DNA from: Rhabditoides inermis
Taxonomy: Eukaryota; Nematoda; Chromadorea; Rhabditida; Rhabditidae
DNA length: 64,000 bases
Direction of reading: 5' to 3'
NCBI GenBank assembly: GCA_963966185.1
Contig: CAWZYM010000416.1
Span: 42,001 to 106,000 of the forward strand
Shown here: piece after piece, positions 39,484 to 49,619 of the stretch
Position numbering within the stretch: position 1 is the first letter of the stretch
Layout of the letters: each line of letters begins with the position of its first letter
Program-made: the position numbers and the translations under genes
The notes under the pieces: model-generated
What the model was told of the DNA's origin: nothing
What the model saw: only the letters and a program-made list of their open reading frames with translations
Databases searched by the model: none

Positions 39484-40104
39484 ATGGTAGCTACACGAAC
39501 TACCAGATTCCCTACCCCGCCACCTACTCCTGCGAGGAGTCGCCGGGGTGAAGTGAGTAAATGGTTTACGGTTTATTTTTGAACTGTTTGTTTTGTTATC
39601 GTTCATGTGAAATATCTTCGTACTTGGTCTCACCATTCTTTTTAGGACGGAGGAGGAGGAGACAGAAGAGCAGCGCCTGGTGGAGAGGGCGGAGAAAGGA
39701 GGAGAAGAGGGCGAGAAGGCAATCAGGAAGTGAGTAGTTCTATGGCATTTTCTTACTATGGTGTTTTGCGTATTGTATCTTTTCCACATGATAGTGTTTT
39801 GAAGTGGTCATTACTGAACTCCTTATGTCAATCTTTTCTAGAACGACGGAGAAAACTGTGATGTAGCCGCCGGAGCAGGAGCAGAGGTTGAAGGAGGAGG
39901 AGGAGAAGCAGCTACGACTAGTGAGGTTGGTATTGTGTGTCTCATATGTCGTCTGTGTCCAATCAATACATCTCCTCTATGTACTAACAACCCTTCCCTC
40001 TGTTCATATTATCATGTTCCTTATGAAATATGTTGCAGATCCGGCAGCTCGTAGAAGACGACGTGGATATTCCAGCATGTCAAATGTTTACAAGTAAGAA
40101 GTAA
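39484..40104 (+). CDS. Small low-complexity protein gene, four exons, function unknown
   Basis: Exons 39484-39552, 39646-39729, 39842-39925 and 40039-40104 are all in phase zero and give about 101 residues. The protein starts MVATRTTRFPTPPPTPARS, continues with Gly/Arg/Glu-rich segments (DGGGGDRRAAPGG, VEGGGGEAATTSE) and ends VDIPACQMFTSKK. The ATG sits immediately after a TTTCAG acceptor, as expected for a spliced-leader site in nematodes, although an upstream cis exon is not excluded. The last codons contain a strong donor (AAGTAAG), so the gene may continue. No family recognised. Confidence 0.5.
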
Positions 40105-40549
40105 TGTACATTGTTGTGTGTGTATGAATTGTTGATATTTGTTCACATATCTGGAATGAAGATGTACATGAACTGTGAGATCTTTTTGATTGAAAGTGTT
40201 TCCATTTTACTGTTTCATTTTGTTTGAAAGGGTGGAATGTTCTGTTTTCATTGTGCAAGCAGCAAGACTGAACTGGCAAGAGTCGCAAGAAGCAAGTTTA
40301 AACTCACATACATATTCGTCGATTGTCGGTCCTGCTATCATAATTGGGGTATTGTCGGTTACTGTAGGATACTATGACAGTCAACATGAGAGAGTACTTT
40401 GCAGATTGCTGTGGCCATCACGTCAAGTGGGCTTAGCAGGACAAGGAGGAGTCACATTGCCAAGATGAACGAGGCTAGACTCGCTAAGAAGAAGGCACGC
40501 ATAGATGAGAGTGCGGTGCTCTATAGTGTAGCGGCGAGCTCTTGAATAC
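40105..40549. other. No supported gene
   Basis: Possible further exon sequence after a TTTGCAG acceptor near 40404 has no consistent phase with the small gene upstream. Otherwise nothing is seen. Confidence 0.4.
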
Positions 40550-40787
40550 TCCACAGTCCGCAAGTAGTAAATACCCAAGCCACGGGTCAGCTTCACCCGT
40601 GGGAGTCATAGTGGCTCCGCAAGGTAGAGCCCTGGTTCCCCTCAGATAACCAACATAATAGAAAGAGGTTTATCCGGCCAGGGCCACCACACAACTAGCG
40701 ATGGGGGCGCGCTGGCCAGCCACGCCCCCTCGCTCTCTCATACTAGATATGATCCTACGCGGGGGGTGAGCGGGGGTGAGTATCGCA
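40550..40787 (-). repeat. Probable 3' LTR of the Ty3/gypsy element, right edge defined by a polypurine tract
   Basis: On the minus strand, after the integrase frame and about 140 bp of UTR, a polypurine tract (AAGG then a run of G, then A) at 40788-40800 is followed by TGCGATACTC, a proper LTR start with TG. The far end is uncertain, set here at about 40550 after TATTCA. No second LTR is present in the window, so the length cannot be verified. Confidence 0.55.
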
Positions 40788-40942
40788 TCCCCCCCCCCTT
40801 CCGACAAGAAAGGCGCCCTCGGCTTTCAAACTACATAGAGTAAAATACAACATACACACAATATGATACAAAACGAACTCATCAATATAAAATAACTCAG
40901 CATTACAAATCATACAATTCACACAATGTATGTACACAATAA

Positions 40943-42442
40943 TCACTTCTTCTTAGCTAGCCTAGCAGATCGCCGCACGAAGACTCTTCCTTCCGCGGCT
41001 TCCTTCCCGGCTCCGGTATCTGCATCCGACGACGTCTTCGCCGCTTCTCCAACAGCATCCGTCGCTCCCGGGGCGGCTCCAGCGGTGGCGTCGTCGTCTC
41101 CCTCGGCTCCTCCAGTGGCTGGCGACTGCTGCTTCTCCTGTGCAGCTCGCGTCTTCTGTCGTACGGCAATGGGCTCCCTCTTGGTGCGGTCCTTGTGGAC
41201 CTCGACGAGCTTGCCATTCATCCGAACAGTGACGTTGTGATCGTTGATCTTCTCTACCTCGAACGGACCCTTCCATGAGTCGACAAACTTGTGTCGCTTG
41301 AATTCCGTCCGCACGTAGACTCGGTCTCCTACGCGAGTGTCGCTCTTGCGGATAGGGTTGCTCTTGTCGTAGATCTTTTTGGCCGTCTTCACTGCTTCGG
41401 CTGTCGCTCGTGTGGCCTCACTCCACACCTTCTCCTGAATCCGCTTCAGCTGCGAGATGTACTCGTCGACGCTCTCGTGTGCTCGAACCACGACGGCTCC
41501 ACTCTTGAGCATGGCAGGAGTTTGAGGCTCCCTACCATACATCACTTGGAACGGCGAGTGTCCAGTAGCCGTGTGCGTGGTATAGTTGTAGCTCAGTACT
41601 ACGTGTGGAATGAAGCGGTCCCAGTCGTTCCCGGCGTCGCTGGCGTACTGCCTCAACATCTCCCCGATAGTCTTGTTGAACCTTTCGGCGATGCTGTTGG
41701 CCTTCTGATTATACGCTGTCGTCGTGTTGTGCTTCACTCCAAGCTGGCACATGGACGAGACGAACTTGGTCGAAGTGAAGTTCGCTCCGCGGTCGCTGAC
41801 GAGAGTCTCCGGAAACCCTAGTACAGTGAAGACGCGGTCGATGAGCACGTTGATAACGTTCTCAGTCTTCTGGTCGGCAATCGGCACGGCTGTGGCCCAT
41901 CTCGAGAAGGCGTCGACGGCAACGAGGATGAACCGGTGGCCCTCTCGAGTGACTTGCAGCGGGCCGATGACGTCGACGTGTAGGCGATGCATCACACGGG
42001 CGGCCAGCGGGAACTCTCCGAGTGGCTCCTTCCCGATGAATGCCGCCACCGTCTTCTTCCTTCTGCAGGGCTCGCACTCGTCGCACACCTTCTTCACTTG
42101 CACTCCCATCGCATTCCAGACGAACTTCTTGGCGATGGTGGACTTGAGGCGCTCTACTCCAGCGTGCGCTGTCCCCAGCTTACTGGCGTGGAAGTGCTTG
42201 ATGATACAGGTGGTCAATGGCGAGGTGCTCGGCAGGTACACTGGTGGAGTCTCATACTCCAACTTCGGTTTCTGCATCAGTAGTCCGTCGAGCACGAGGA
42301 ACTGTGCCTCTCTCCCAGAGATCTTCCTCAACATGTCCTTCTTGTCGACCGGCCTCACTCCGTGCAGTAAGTAGTCGATCATCGCCTTGCAGAACGGGTC
42401 CGCTCGTTGCTCCTTGCTGATGTCCTCCTTGCTGGGCAGCAT
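40943..42442 (-). CDS. Retrotransposon integrase region, copy A
   Basis: 499 residues from the ATG at 42442. The RNase H end and a spacer are followed by the zinc-binding His/Cys region (HFHASKLGTAHAG, VCDECEPCRRKK), the catalytic core with Asp in HVDVIGPL, Asp in VSDRGANF and Glu in AERFNKTIG, then a GPF-type C-terminal module (SWKGPFEVEKI) and a low-complexity basic tail (RSARLAKKK). It inserts element DNA into chromosomes. It is separated from the RT/RNase H frame by a single in-frame TAA at 42449-42451, so it was once, or by readthrough is, part of one polyprotein. Confidence 0.92.
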   Translation of the reverse strand: MLPSKEDISKEQRADPFCKAMIDYLLHGVRPVDKKDMLRKISGREAQFLVLDGLLMQKPKLEYETPPVYLPSTSPLTTCIIKHFHASKLGTAHAGVERLKSTIAKKFVWNAMGVQVKKVCDECEPCRRKKTVAAFIGKEPLGEFPLAARVMHRLHVDVIGPLQVTREGHRFILVAVDAFSRWATAVPIADQKTENVINVLIDRVFTVLGFPETLVSDRGANFTSTKFVSSMCQLGVKHNTTTAYNQKANSIAERFNKTIGEMLRQYASDAGNDWDRFIPHVVLSYNYTTHTATGHSPFQVMYGREPQTPAMLKSGAVVVRAHESVDEYISQLKRIQEKVWSEATRATAEAVKTAKKIYDKSNPIRKSDTRVGDRVYVRTEFKRHKFVDSWKGPFEVEKINDHNVTVRMNGKLVEVHKDRTKREPIAVRQKTRAAQEKQQSPATGGAEGDDDATAGAAPGATDAVGEAAKTSSDADTGAGKEAAEGRVFVRRSARLAKKK

Positions 42443-42448
42443 CTCCGA

Positions 42449-44778
42449 TTATAGCTCCGTCGAATTCACTCCGTGCACCTCTGCCGGTGGGAACCGTGAG
42501 AGGGCGTCGCAGAGCGGGTTCTCCTTTCCGGGGCGGTAGATGATCTTGGGCGAGTACGCCATGATGGCCAGCTGGTATTTAGCCAGACGACCAGTGACGT
42601 CTCGGCGTGTCATCATGGCTTGCAGGGGAGAGTGGTCGGTGATGACCGTGATGTCGGCATTGTAGACGTATGTGTGGAATCTCTGCAGCGCGAACGTCAC
42701 TCCGAGCGCCTCCAGCTCAATAGCCGCGTAACGCGTCTCCGCCGGCACAAGCCTCCTGCTTGCGTAGGCGATCGGCTGCCGTCCATCCTCAGTATCCTGC
42801 ATCAGCATGGCTGCGACAGCGACTGACGAAGCGTCCGTCACGATGTAGTACGGCTGTCCAATCCGAGGCGCGATGAGCACCGGCGCATCTGTGAGCGCAT
42901 TCTTCAGTTCCTCGAACGCCTTCTGCTGCTCATCCTTCCACGCAAACTTCACTCCTTCGGCTGTCAACTGCGGCAGTGGGTGCGCCTTGTGTGCGAAGTT
43001 CTGGACGAATTGCCGCAGGTAGCTGCACAATCCAAGAAAACTCCGCAGTTTGCGGACGTTGGTCGGGCGCGGGAACTTGCGAACTGCCTCCACCTTGGAC
43101 GGGTCCGCCTCGATGCCCTTCTCCGATATGACGAATCCCAGGAATGTCGTCTTCTGGAGGGCGATTCCGCACTTGGACATCTTGAGACGTAGTCCGGCTC
43201 GCTTCATGGCCCGCAAAAATTCCTCGACGTCGCGCAGGTGCTCCTCGAGAGTAGATGATGCAATGACCACGTCATCGATGTATATGTGGACTTTCGACTT
43301 CATCCCTCGGCGTACCGCCTCCATCGCCTTCTGCAGAAGGTGAGCTGAACCACAGAGACCCATGGGCATGCGGTGAAACTCATAGAGCCCTGCTGGTGTG
43401 GAGAACGCAGTCTTGGGTCGGTCCTTCCGACTCATCTTCACTTGGTAAGCTTGCATTGGGGTCGAATGTTGCGAAGAAACGCTTCCCCGCAATGTCGTCC
43501 ACGGCGTCGTCGACGCGCGGCATCGAATACGCCGTCTTCTCGGTGATGGCGTTCAGCGCGCGGTAGTCCTGGACGATCCGGTGCGTCCCGTCCTTCTTCT
43601 TGACGAGCAGTATAGGTGATGAGAACGGCGAGTCGCTCGGTGCGATGATGCCGTTGTGCAACATCTCGTCCAACTGCCTCTGCACCTCCTGACGCAGCTC
43701 TCCGGGTATCCTTGACAGGCGCCCTCGGACCGGCTTGGCTCCCTCCACGAGATGAATCTCGTGCTCGATAGGGCCATTGTAGACTCCGATGGGCGATCCC
43801 TTCCACGCGAACGCCTCCTTGTGCTTCCTTAGAATCTTCTCGATCCTTCTCCTTGTAGATCGGTTCACTCCTGACTTATTCAGGCACTCCTCGAGATCAG
43901 CCTCGAAATCCGGCTGGTGCTCCGTGAGGTACTCGGCTGGCGGGTCGTAGACGGTCTCCTTAGGTGTGTAATCCGTCCATGGCGCCTCCTTGTCCACCGC
44001 CGCAACCGTGTACATCTCCTCAGGTGTCTCCGTCTCCTCAATGTAGTCAACGAGGCTGGCAGCTGCGAGACGCTGACCCTTGTAGATCGTGACTGGTTGA
44101 GAAGACTTGTTGACGATCCTGACAGGAACCGTGCGGCTATCCGTAGTCGTCACGAGTCCTTCCGGAATGCAGATATCCGTCTCTCCTGGATCCGTCGACT
44201 CCGATCCGATCACGAACTGGGTTCCATTCTCGAAGAGATCCGGGATTTCTGCTTCTACGACGCTGTCCGTGAACGGGTCCAGGGTGATCTCCTTGGTGGT
44301 GCGCACTGCGTAGCACGCCCACTCGGCATGTCCGTGTTCTCCTCGATGTAGAAACGGGACGATCTGCCCTCCGACGCGGATGAATCTCTTCTCAGCATTC
44401 ACTCCAATCTCTCCAAACTTCTTCATCGCGTCCATCCCGATCAGTCCGGGCCCTGGGCAGTGAGCGTCTTCCGCAATCAGGACAGGAACGCGGGCGCTGC
44501 GTCCCGCCAGGGTGACTACCATATCGGCTTCTCCGGTGAACTTGAATCTGGATCCATTAGCCGTCACTCCAATCTCCGATGTCGGCCTCAGCTTCTCCGG
44601 TGTGATTCCGATCTGCTCCGCTGCCGTTTCTCCCATGTAGGTTATGGAAGATCCACTGTCGAACAGGGCGACCACTGGTCGCGCATTGAAGTGAGTGGCG
44701 ACGAACGGCAGCTCTCCCTTGCCTCCTACGCGATCCAACCGCATGCACGTGGTGTACATATCCTGGCACGCAGTTAAA
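42449..44778 (-). pseudogene. Retrotransposon protease, reverse transcriptase and RNase H, copy A, one frameshift
   Basis: Protease: VALFDSGSSITYMG near 44650, the D-S-G active site of retroelement proteases. Reverse transcriptase: fingers SSPILLVKKKDGTHRIV, palm RMPMGLCGS and the catalytic YIDD near 43271-43284. RNase H: Asp in YYIVTDASS, Glu in AIELEAL and Asp in VITDHSPL. A frame break lies at a four-base G run, plus strand 43458-43461, in the palm just before MQAYQVKM: one base too many. A TAA at 42449 ends the frame before integrase. Both lesions are shared by copy B, so they predate the duplication or reflect recoding. The whole is a typical Ty3/gypsy pol. Confidence 0.9.
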
Positions 44779-45303
44779 CGCACAGCAGTCGTCCTCGTCG
44801 AACGGGGCAGACGGCGCTGCTTGCATCTGGATCGCGTGCACTGGATACGGAGGTGGCTGCTGAGACGGTCGTAGGAGTCCACTCTGCTCGGCAGGTCCAA
44901 GCAGCATTCTCGCAATTCTCCTCGCGGCTGCAATCTTAAAGTAGATCACTCCTCCGACGACGGCGAGTATCAGTACCACAGCTGCGACTGCGGCTCCGAT
45001 GATCATCTTCTTGTATGCGTCGAATACTCCTCCAATCTTCTCTCCAACAGAATCCTTGACGTCGACTGCTGTCTTCTTGACGTCAGCCCACGCGCGTCCA
45101 GAAGCGAAATCCCACGTCGACTCTGCCTCCTCGTCAGCATGCATCTTTCTCTCCATCATCAGCTGTCGAACTTGCAGAGCCTCCACTTTGTGGGCGAGCG
45201 CGGAGGCGACCATCCATGGCAGATTGCCAAATCCGGAACCACCGTCCTTGAAGACTGTCGGCGCCGAGAACACGATGTCCGACAGCTCCGCCGGCGTCAG
45301 CAT
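44765..45303 (-). CDS. Unknown ORF with a transmembrane segment upstream of protease, copy A
   Basis: From the ATG at 45303 (MLTPAELSDIVFSAPTV) runs a frame of about 175 residues: a helical charged region (RQLMMERKMHADEEAES), a probable amphipathic stretch (KDSVGEKIGGVFDAY), a strong membrane segment (IIGAAVAAVVLILAVVGGV, plus strand about 44930-45000), a basic stop-transfer (AARRIARMLLG) and a Pro/Gln-rich tail. The frame overlaps the start of the protease frame, which lies at +1, near the codons GCG-TTT-AAC at about 44772-44780. The family was not recognised. It could be the end of an unusual gag or of an envelope-like gene of this or a neighbouring element. Confidence 0.6.
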
Positions 45304-45343
45304 GACGCTGCTCAGCGCAAGAGGCAAGAGGCAAGAGGCAAGA
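45304..45343. repeat. Short GGCAAGA satellite
   Basis: Four or five 7-bp units between the element border and the GACATTCT array. Confidence 0.9.
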
Positions 45344-45489
45344 GGACATTCTGACATTCTGACATTCTGACATTCTGACATTCTGACATTCTGACATTCT
45401 GACATTCTGACATTCTGACATTCTGACATTCTGACATTCTGACATTCTGACATTCTGACATTCTGACATTCTGACATTCTGACATTCTG
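45344..45489. repeat. (GACATTCT) octamer array, 18 units
   Basis: A perfect 8-bp repeat. The array at 53804-53949 has the same number of units. The periodic ECQNVRMS peptide comes from it. Confidence 0.97.
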
Positions 45490-46621
45490 AGGCAAGAGGC
45501 AAGAGGCAAGAGGCAAGAGGCAAGAAGCAAAAGGCAAGAGGCAAGAGGCAAGAGGCAAGAGGCAAGAGGCAAGAGGCAAGAGGCAAGAAGCAAAAGGCAA
45601 GAGGCAAGAGGCAAGAGGAAAGAGGCAAGAGGCAAGAGGCAAGAGGCAAGAGGCAAGAGGCAAGAGGCAAGAGGCAAGAGGCAAGAGGCAAGAGGCAAGA
45701 GGCAAGAGGCAAGAGGCAAGAGGCAAGAGGCAAGAGGCAAGAGGCAAGAGGCAAAAGGCAAGAGGCAAGAGGCAAGAGGCAAGAGGCAAGAGGCAAGAGG
45801 CAAGAGGCAAGAAGCAAAAGGCAAGAGGCAAGAGGCAAGAGGAAAGAGGCAAGAGGCAAGAGGCAAGAGGCAAGAGGCAAGAGGCAAGAGGCAAGAGGCA
45901 AGAGGCAAGAGGCAAGAGGCAAGAGGCAAGAGGCAAGAGGCAAGAGGCAAGAGGCAAGAGGCAAGAGGCAAGAGGCAAGAGGCAAGAGGCAAGAGGCAAG
46001 AGGCAAGAGGCAAGAGGCAAGAGGCAAGAGGCAAGAGGCAAGAGGCAAGAGGCAAGAGGCAAGAGGCAAGAGGCAAGAGGCAAGAGGCAAGAGGCAAGAG
46101 GCAAGAGGCAAGAGGCAAGAGGCAAGAGGCAAGAGGCAAGAGGCAAGAGGCAAGAGGCAAGAGGCAAGAGGCAAGAGGCAAGAGGCAAGAGGCAAGAGGC
46201 AAGAGGCAAGAGGCAAGAGGCAAGAGGCAAGAGGCAAGAGGCAAGAGGCAAGAGGCAAGAGGCAAGAGGCAAGAGGCAAGAGGCAAGAGGCAAGAGGCAA
46301 GAGGCAAGAGGCAAGAGGCAAGAGGCAAGAGGCAAGAGGCAAGAGGCAAGAGGCAAGAGGCAAGAGGCAAGAGGCAAGAGGCAAGAGGCAAGAGGCAAGA
46401 GGCAAGAGGCAAGAGGCAAGAGGCAAGAGGCAAGAGGCAAGAGGCAAGAGGCAAGAGGCAAGAGGCAAGAGGCAAGAGGCAAGAGGCAAGAGGCAAGAGG
46501 CAAGAGGCAAGAGGCAAGAGGCAAGAGGCAAGAGGCAAGAGGCAAGAGGCAAGAGGCAAGAGGCAAGAGGCAAGAGGCAAGAGGCAAGAGGCAAGAGGCA
46601 AGAGGCAAGAGGCAAGAGGCA
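45490..46621. repeat. GGCAAGA heptamer satellite
   Basis: About 160 units of 7 bp with scattered variants (AAGCAAAAGG, GGAAAGA) concentrated in the left third. All three frames are open on the minus strand (LASCLLP peptide), an artefact. Confidence 0.97.
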
Positions 46622-46860
46622 ATGAGGCAAGAGGCAAGAGGCAAGAGGCAAGAGGCAAGAGGCAAGAGGCAAGAGGCAAGAGGCAAGAGGCAATGAGGCA
46701 ATGAGGCAATGAGGCAAGAGGCAATGAGGCAAGAGGCAAGAGGCAAGAGGCAAGAGGCAATGAGGCAATGAGGCAATGGGGCAATGGGGCAATGAGGCAA
46801 GAGGCAAGAGGCAAGAGGCAATGAGGCAATGAGGCAATGAGGCAATGAGGCAATGAGGCA
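46622..46860. repeat. Mixed zone of 7-bp and 8-bp units
   Basis: GGCAAGA and GGCAATGA units alternate in small groups, with GGCAATGG variants, before the array becomes purely octameric. Confidence 0.93.
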
Positions 46861-47699
46861 ATGGGGCAATGAGGCAATGAAGTAATGAGGTAATGAGGTA
46901 ATGGGCAATGAGGCAATGAGGCAATGAGGCAATGAGGCAATGAGGCAATGAGGCAATGAGGCAATGAGGCAATGAGGCAACGAGACAATGAGGCAATGAA
47001 GTAATGAGGTAATGAGGTAATGGGCAATGAGGCAATGAGGCAATGAGGCAATGAGGCAATGAGGCAATGAGGCAATGAGGCAATGAGGCAACGAGGCAAT
47101 GAGGCAATGAGGCAATGAGGCAATGAGGCAATGAGGCAATGAGGCAATGAGGCAATGAGGCAATGAGGCAATGAGGCAATGAGGCAATGAGGCAATGAGG
47201 CAATGAGGCAATGAGGCAACGAGGCAATGAGGCAATGAGGCAATGAGGCAATGAGGCAACGAGACAATGCGGCAATTAGGCAATGAGGCAATGAGGCAAT
47301 GAGGCAATGAGGCAATGAGGCAATGAGGCAATGAGGCAATGAGGCAATGAGGAAATGAGGCAATGAGGCAATGAGGCAATGAGGCAATGAGGCAATGAGG
47401 CAATGAGGCAATGAGGCAATGAGGCAATGAGGCAATGAGGCAATGAGGCAATGAGGCAATGAGGCAATGAGGCAATGAGGCAATGAGGCAATGAGGCAAT
47501 GAGGCAATGAGGCAATGAGGCAATGAGGCTTTAGGCAATGAGGCAATGAGGCAATGAGGCAATGAGGCAATGAGGCAATGAGGCAATGAGGCAATGAGGC
47601 AATGAGGCAATGAGGCAATGAGGCAATGAGGCAATGAGGCAATGAGGCAATGAGGCAATGAGGCAATGAGGCAATGAGGCAATGAGGCAATGAGGCAAT
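46861..47699. repeat. GGCAATGA octamer satellite
   Basis: 8-bp units with recurrent landmark variants: AAGTAATGAGGTAATG, AACGAGACAATG, CGGCAATTAGG and GGCTTTAGG. The landmarks recur in other arrays in the window and mark higher-order repeats. Confidence 0.97.
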
Positions 47700-47806
47700 C
47701 ATATTGAAAAAAATGTGGACAAAAAACCGGAAGATTGAACAAATGTGGACAAAATACCGAAAGATTGAACACTTGTGGGCAACACACCGAGAAGAGAACA
47801 ATGTGG
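47700..47806. repeat. Spacer of three 30-bp units inside the satellite, copy 1
   Basis: Three related 30-bp units of the form AAATGTGGACAAAA..., each ending in a GATTGAAC-like string. Other copies are at 58282, 58780 and 61836. The last unit is altered here (ACCGAGAAGAGAAC). Confidence 0.9.
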
Positions 47807-48140
47807 AGGCAATGAGGCAATGAGGCAATGAGGCAATGAGGCAATGAGGCAATGAGGCAATGAGGCAATGAGGCAATGAGACAATGAGGCAATGAGGCAA
47901 TGAGGCAATGAGGCAATGAGGCAATGAGGCAATGAGGCAATGAGGCAATGAGGCAATGAGGCAATGAGGCAATGAGGCAATGAGGCAATGAAGTAATGAG
48001 GTAATGAGGTAATGGGCAATGAGGCAATGAGGCAATGAGGCAATGAGGCAATGAGGCAATGAGGCAATGAGGCAACGAGACAATGAGGCAATGAAGAAAT
48101 GAGGTAATGAGGCAATGAGGCAATGAGGCAATAATAATAG
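47807..48140. repeat. GGCAATGA octamer satellite
   Basis: Continues the array up to the LINE tail; contains the AAGTAATG, AACGAGAC and AAGAAATG landmarks. Confidence 0.95.
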
Positions 48141-49205
48141 TTTATCCATATGTTATCAATCATCAAACAGCACAAACATCCTAGTACCGGTTAAGAACAA
48201 AGGGTGGTTTGGCAGAGCGATGACTGCGACAGAACCTTTTGACACCCAAAACGTGTATAGAAAAGGTCTGTCAATCTTAGAAACGGATGCAAGAACTTCT
48301 GAAGTTAGTAGAGAGAGAAAGCCAACTACGTCAGGACACTTCGTCGCCAGAGAGCAATAAAATTACATACGAGTGGGGTCATCTACAGTGAAACGTGAGC
48401 GGTTGTGTGTGAAAAATGACATAAGTTCGTTTCTGAAGTCAATCTTTTTGAATTGGCATACTGTGGAAGAATCAAGGTTGTTCCAGTATTTTGTAACTCG
48501 ATATGTAATGAAACTCTGACCAAGGGTGGTTCGCGACGCACATGTGATTTTTAAACCATTTGAACGCAGCGAAGCAGATCTAGCATTCGGCAAAACCAGA
48601 AGAAATGGATTTTCTGCTTTTATATGACCATAAATAAAGCTGTGGACAATTCTCAAATCTGACAACACTCTACGAGTCCACAGTGTCTCAAGGGAAAACT
48701 TATGTAGCCGTTCCGCATATGATAGTTTAGGAGCAAGTAGTTTCGTGAACGATCTTTGCACCGCTTCAAGTTTATTACTCTGGGTGACATTGAGGGCTAA
48801 GAGAACCTCACTACCGTATTCGAGAACAGGACGAACCTTATACTTGTAAAAATTCATAAACAGAGACTCGTTGTGGTGGAAAGCCATTCTTAAAACACCA
48901 ATTCTAGACGATGCTTTCTGTATTGTTCGTTTTATATGCTCGCCAGGATTAAGGTCTTGTGTGAGTGTAATACCAAGATCCTTAATCGATTCGACACAAA
49001 GAATAGTATGACCATCGCATTTATAGATAGATTTTATTGCACCTTTGCCAAAATGTATCACATTGCACTTAGCAGTCGACAATGACAGTTGCCGCTCGTC
49101 AAGCCAATGGAATACACTATGCAAATCAGATTCAAGTAGATCGTGGAAGTTTATTATGTTTTGAGGAATAGACAACTTTGAGGAATAGACAACAGGAATA
49201 GACAA
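48141..49205 (-). mobile_element. CR1-like LINE 3' tail, copy 1 of 3
   Basis: A minus-strand frame at 48363-49205 (280 residues) encodes the end of a reverse transcriptase and the CR1-type C-terminal domain: LSLSTAKCNVIHFGKG, DLGITLTQDL, RPVLEYGSEVLLAL and LRIVHSFIYGHIKAENPF. About 220 bp of 3' UTR follow and end AAACTATTATTATTGCC, which passes directly into (TCATTGCC)n. The 5' edge is at 49190-49205 with GGAATAGACAAC repeated three times. Related to, but distinct from, the LINE at 7429-10715. The frame is intact over what remains, but the catalytic part is missing. Confidence 0.88.
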
Positions 49206-49619
49206 CTCATTGCCTCATTGCCTCATTGCCTCATTGCCTCATTGCCTCATTGAGGCAATGAGGCAATGAGGCAATGAGGCAACGAGACAATGCGGCAATT
49301 AGGCAATGAGGCAATGAGGCAATGAGGCAATGAGGCAATGAGGCAATGAGGCAATGAGGCAATGAGGAAATGAGGCAATGAGGAAATGAGGCAATGAGGC
49401 AATGAGGAAATGAGGCAATGAGGCAATGAGGCAATGAGGCAATGAGACAATGAGGCAATGAGGCAATGAGGCAATGAGGCAATGAGGCAATGAGGCAATG
49501 AGGCAATGAGGCAATGAGGCAATGAGGCAATGAGGCAATGAGGCAATGAGGCAATGAGGCTTTAGGCAATGAGGCAATGAGGCAATGAGGCAATGAGGCA
49601 ATGAGGCAATGAGGCAATG
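49206..49619. repeat. Octamer satellite beginning with an inverted head
   Basis: Five units in reverse orientation (TCATTGCC) to about 49250, then the usual GGCAATGA orientation to 49619. The contact point is a perfect palindrome. Confidence 0.95.

Larger units (their letters stand above)
40788..45315 (-). mobile_element. Ty3/gypsy-type LTR retrotransposon, copy A, 5' end replaced by satellite
   Basis: Order on the minus strand: membrane-segment ORF, aspartic protease, reverse transcriptase, RNase H, integrase, UTR, polypurine tract and LTR. The upstream side ends at 45303-45315, where GCGCAAGAGG merges into the GGCAAGA satellite. Gag with zinc knuckles and the 5' LTR are missing. A second copy lies 8460 bp to the right. 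Confidence 0.85.
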
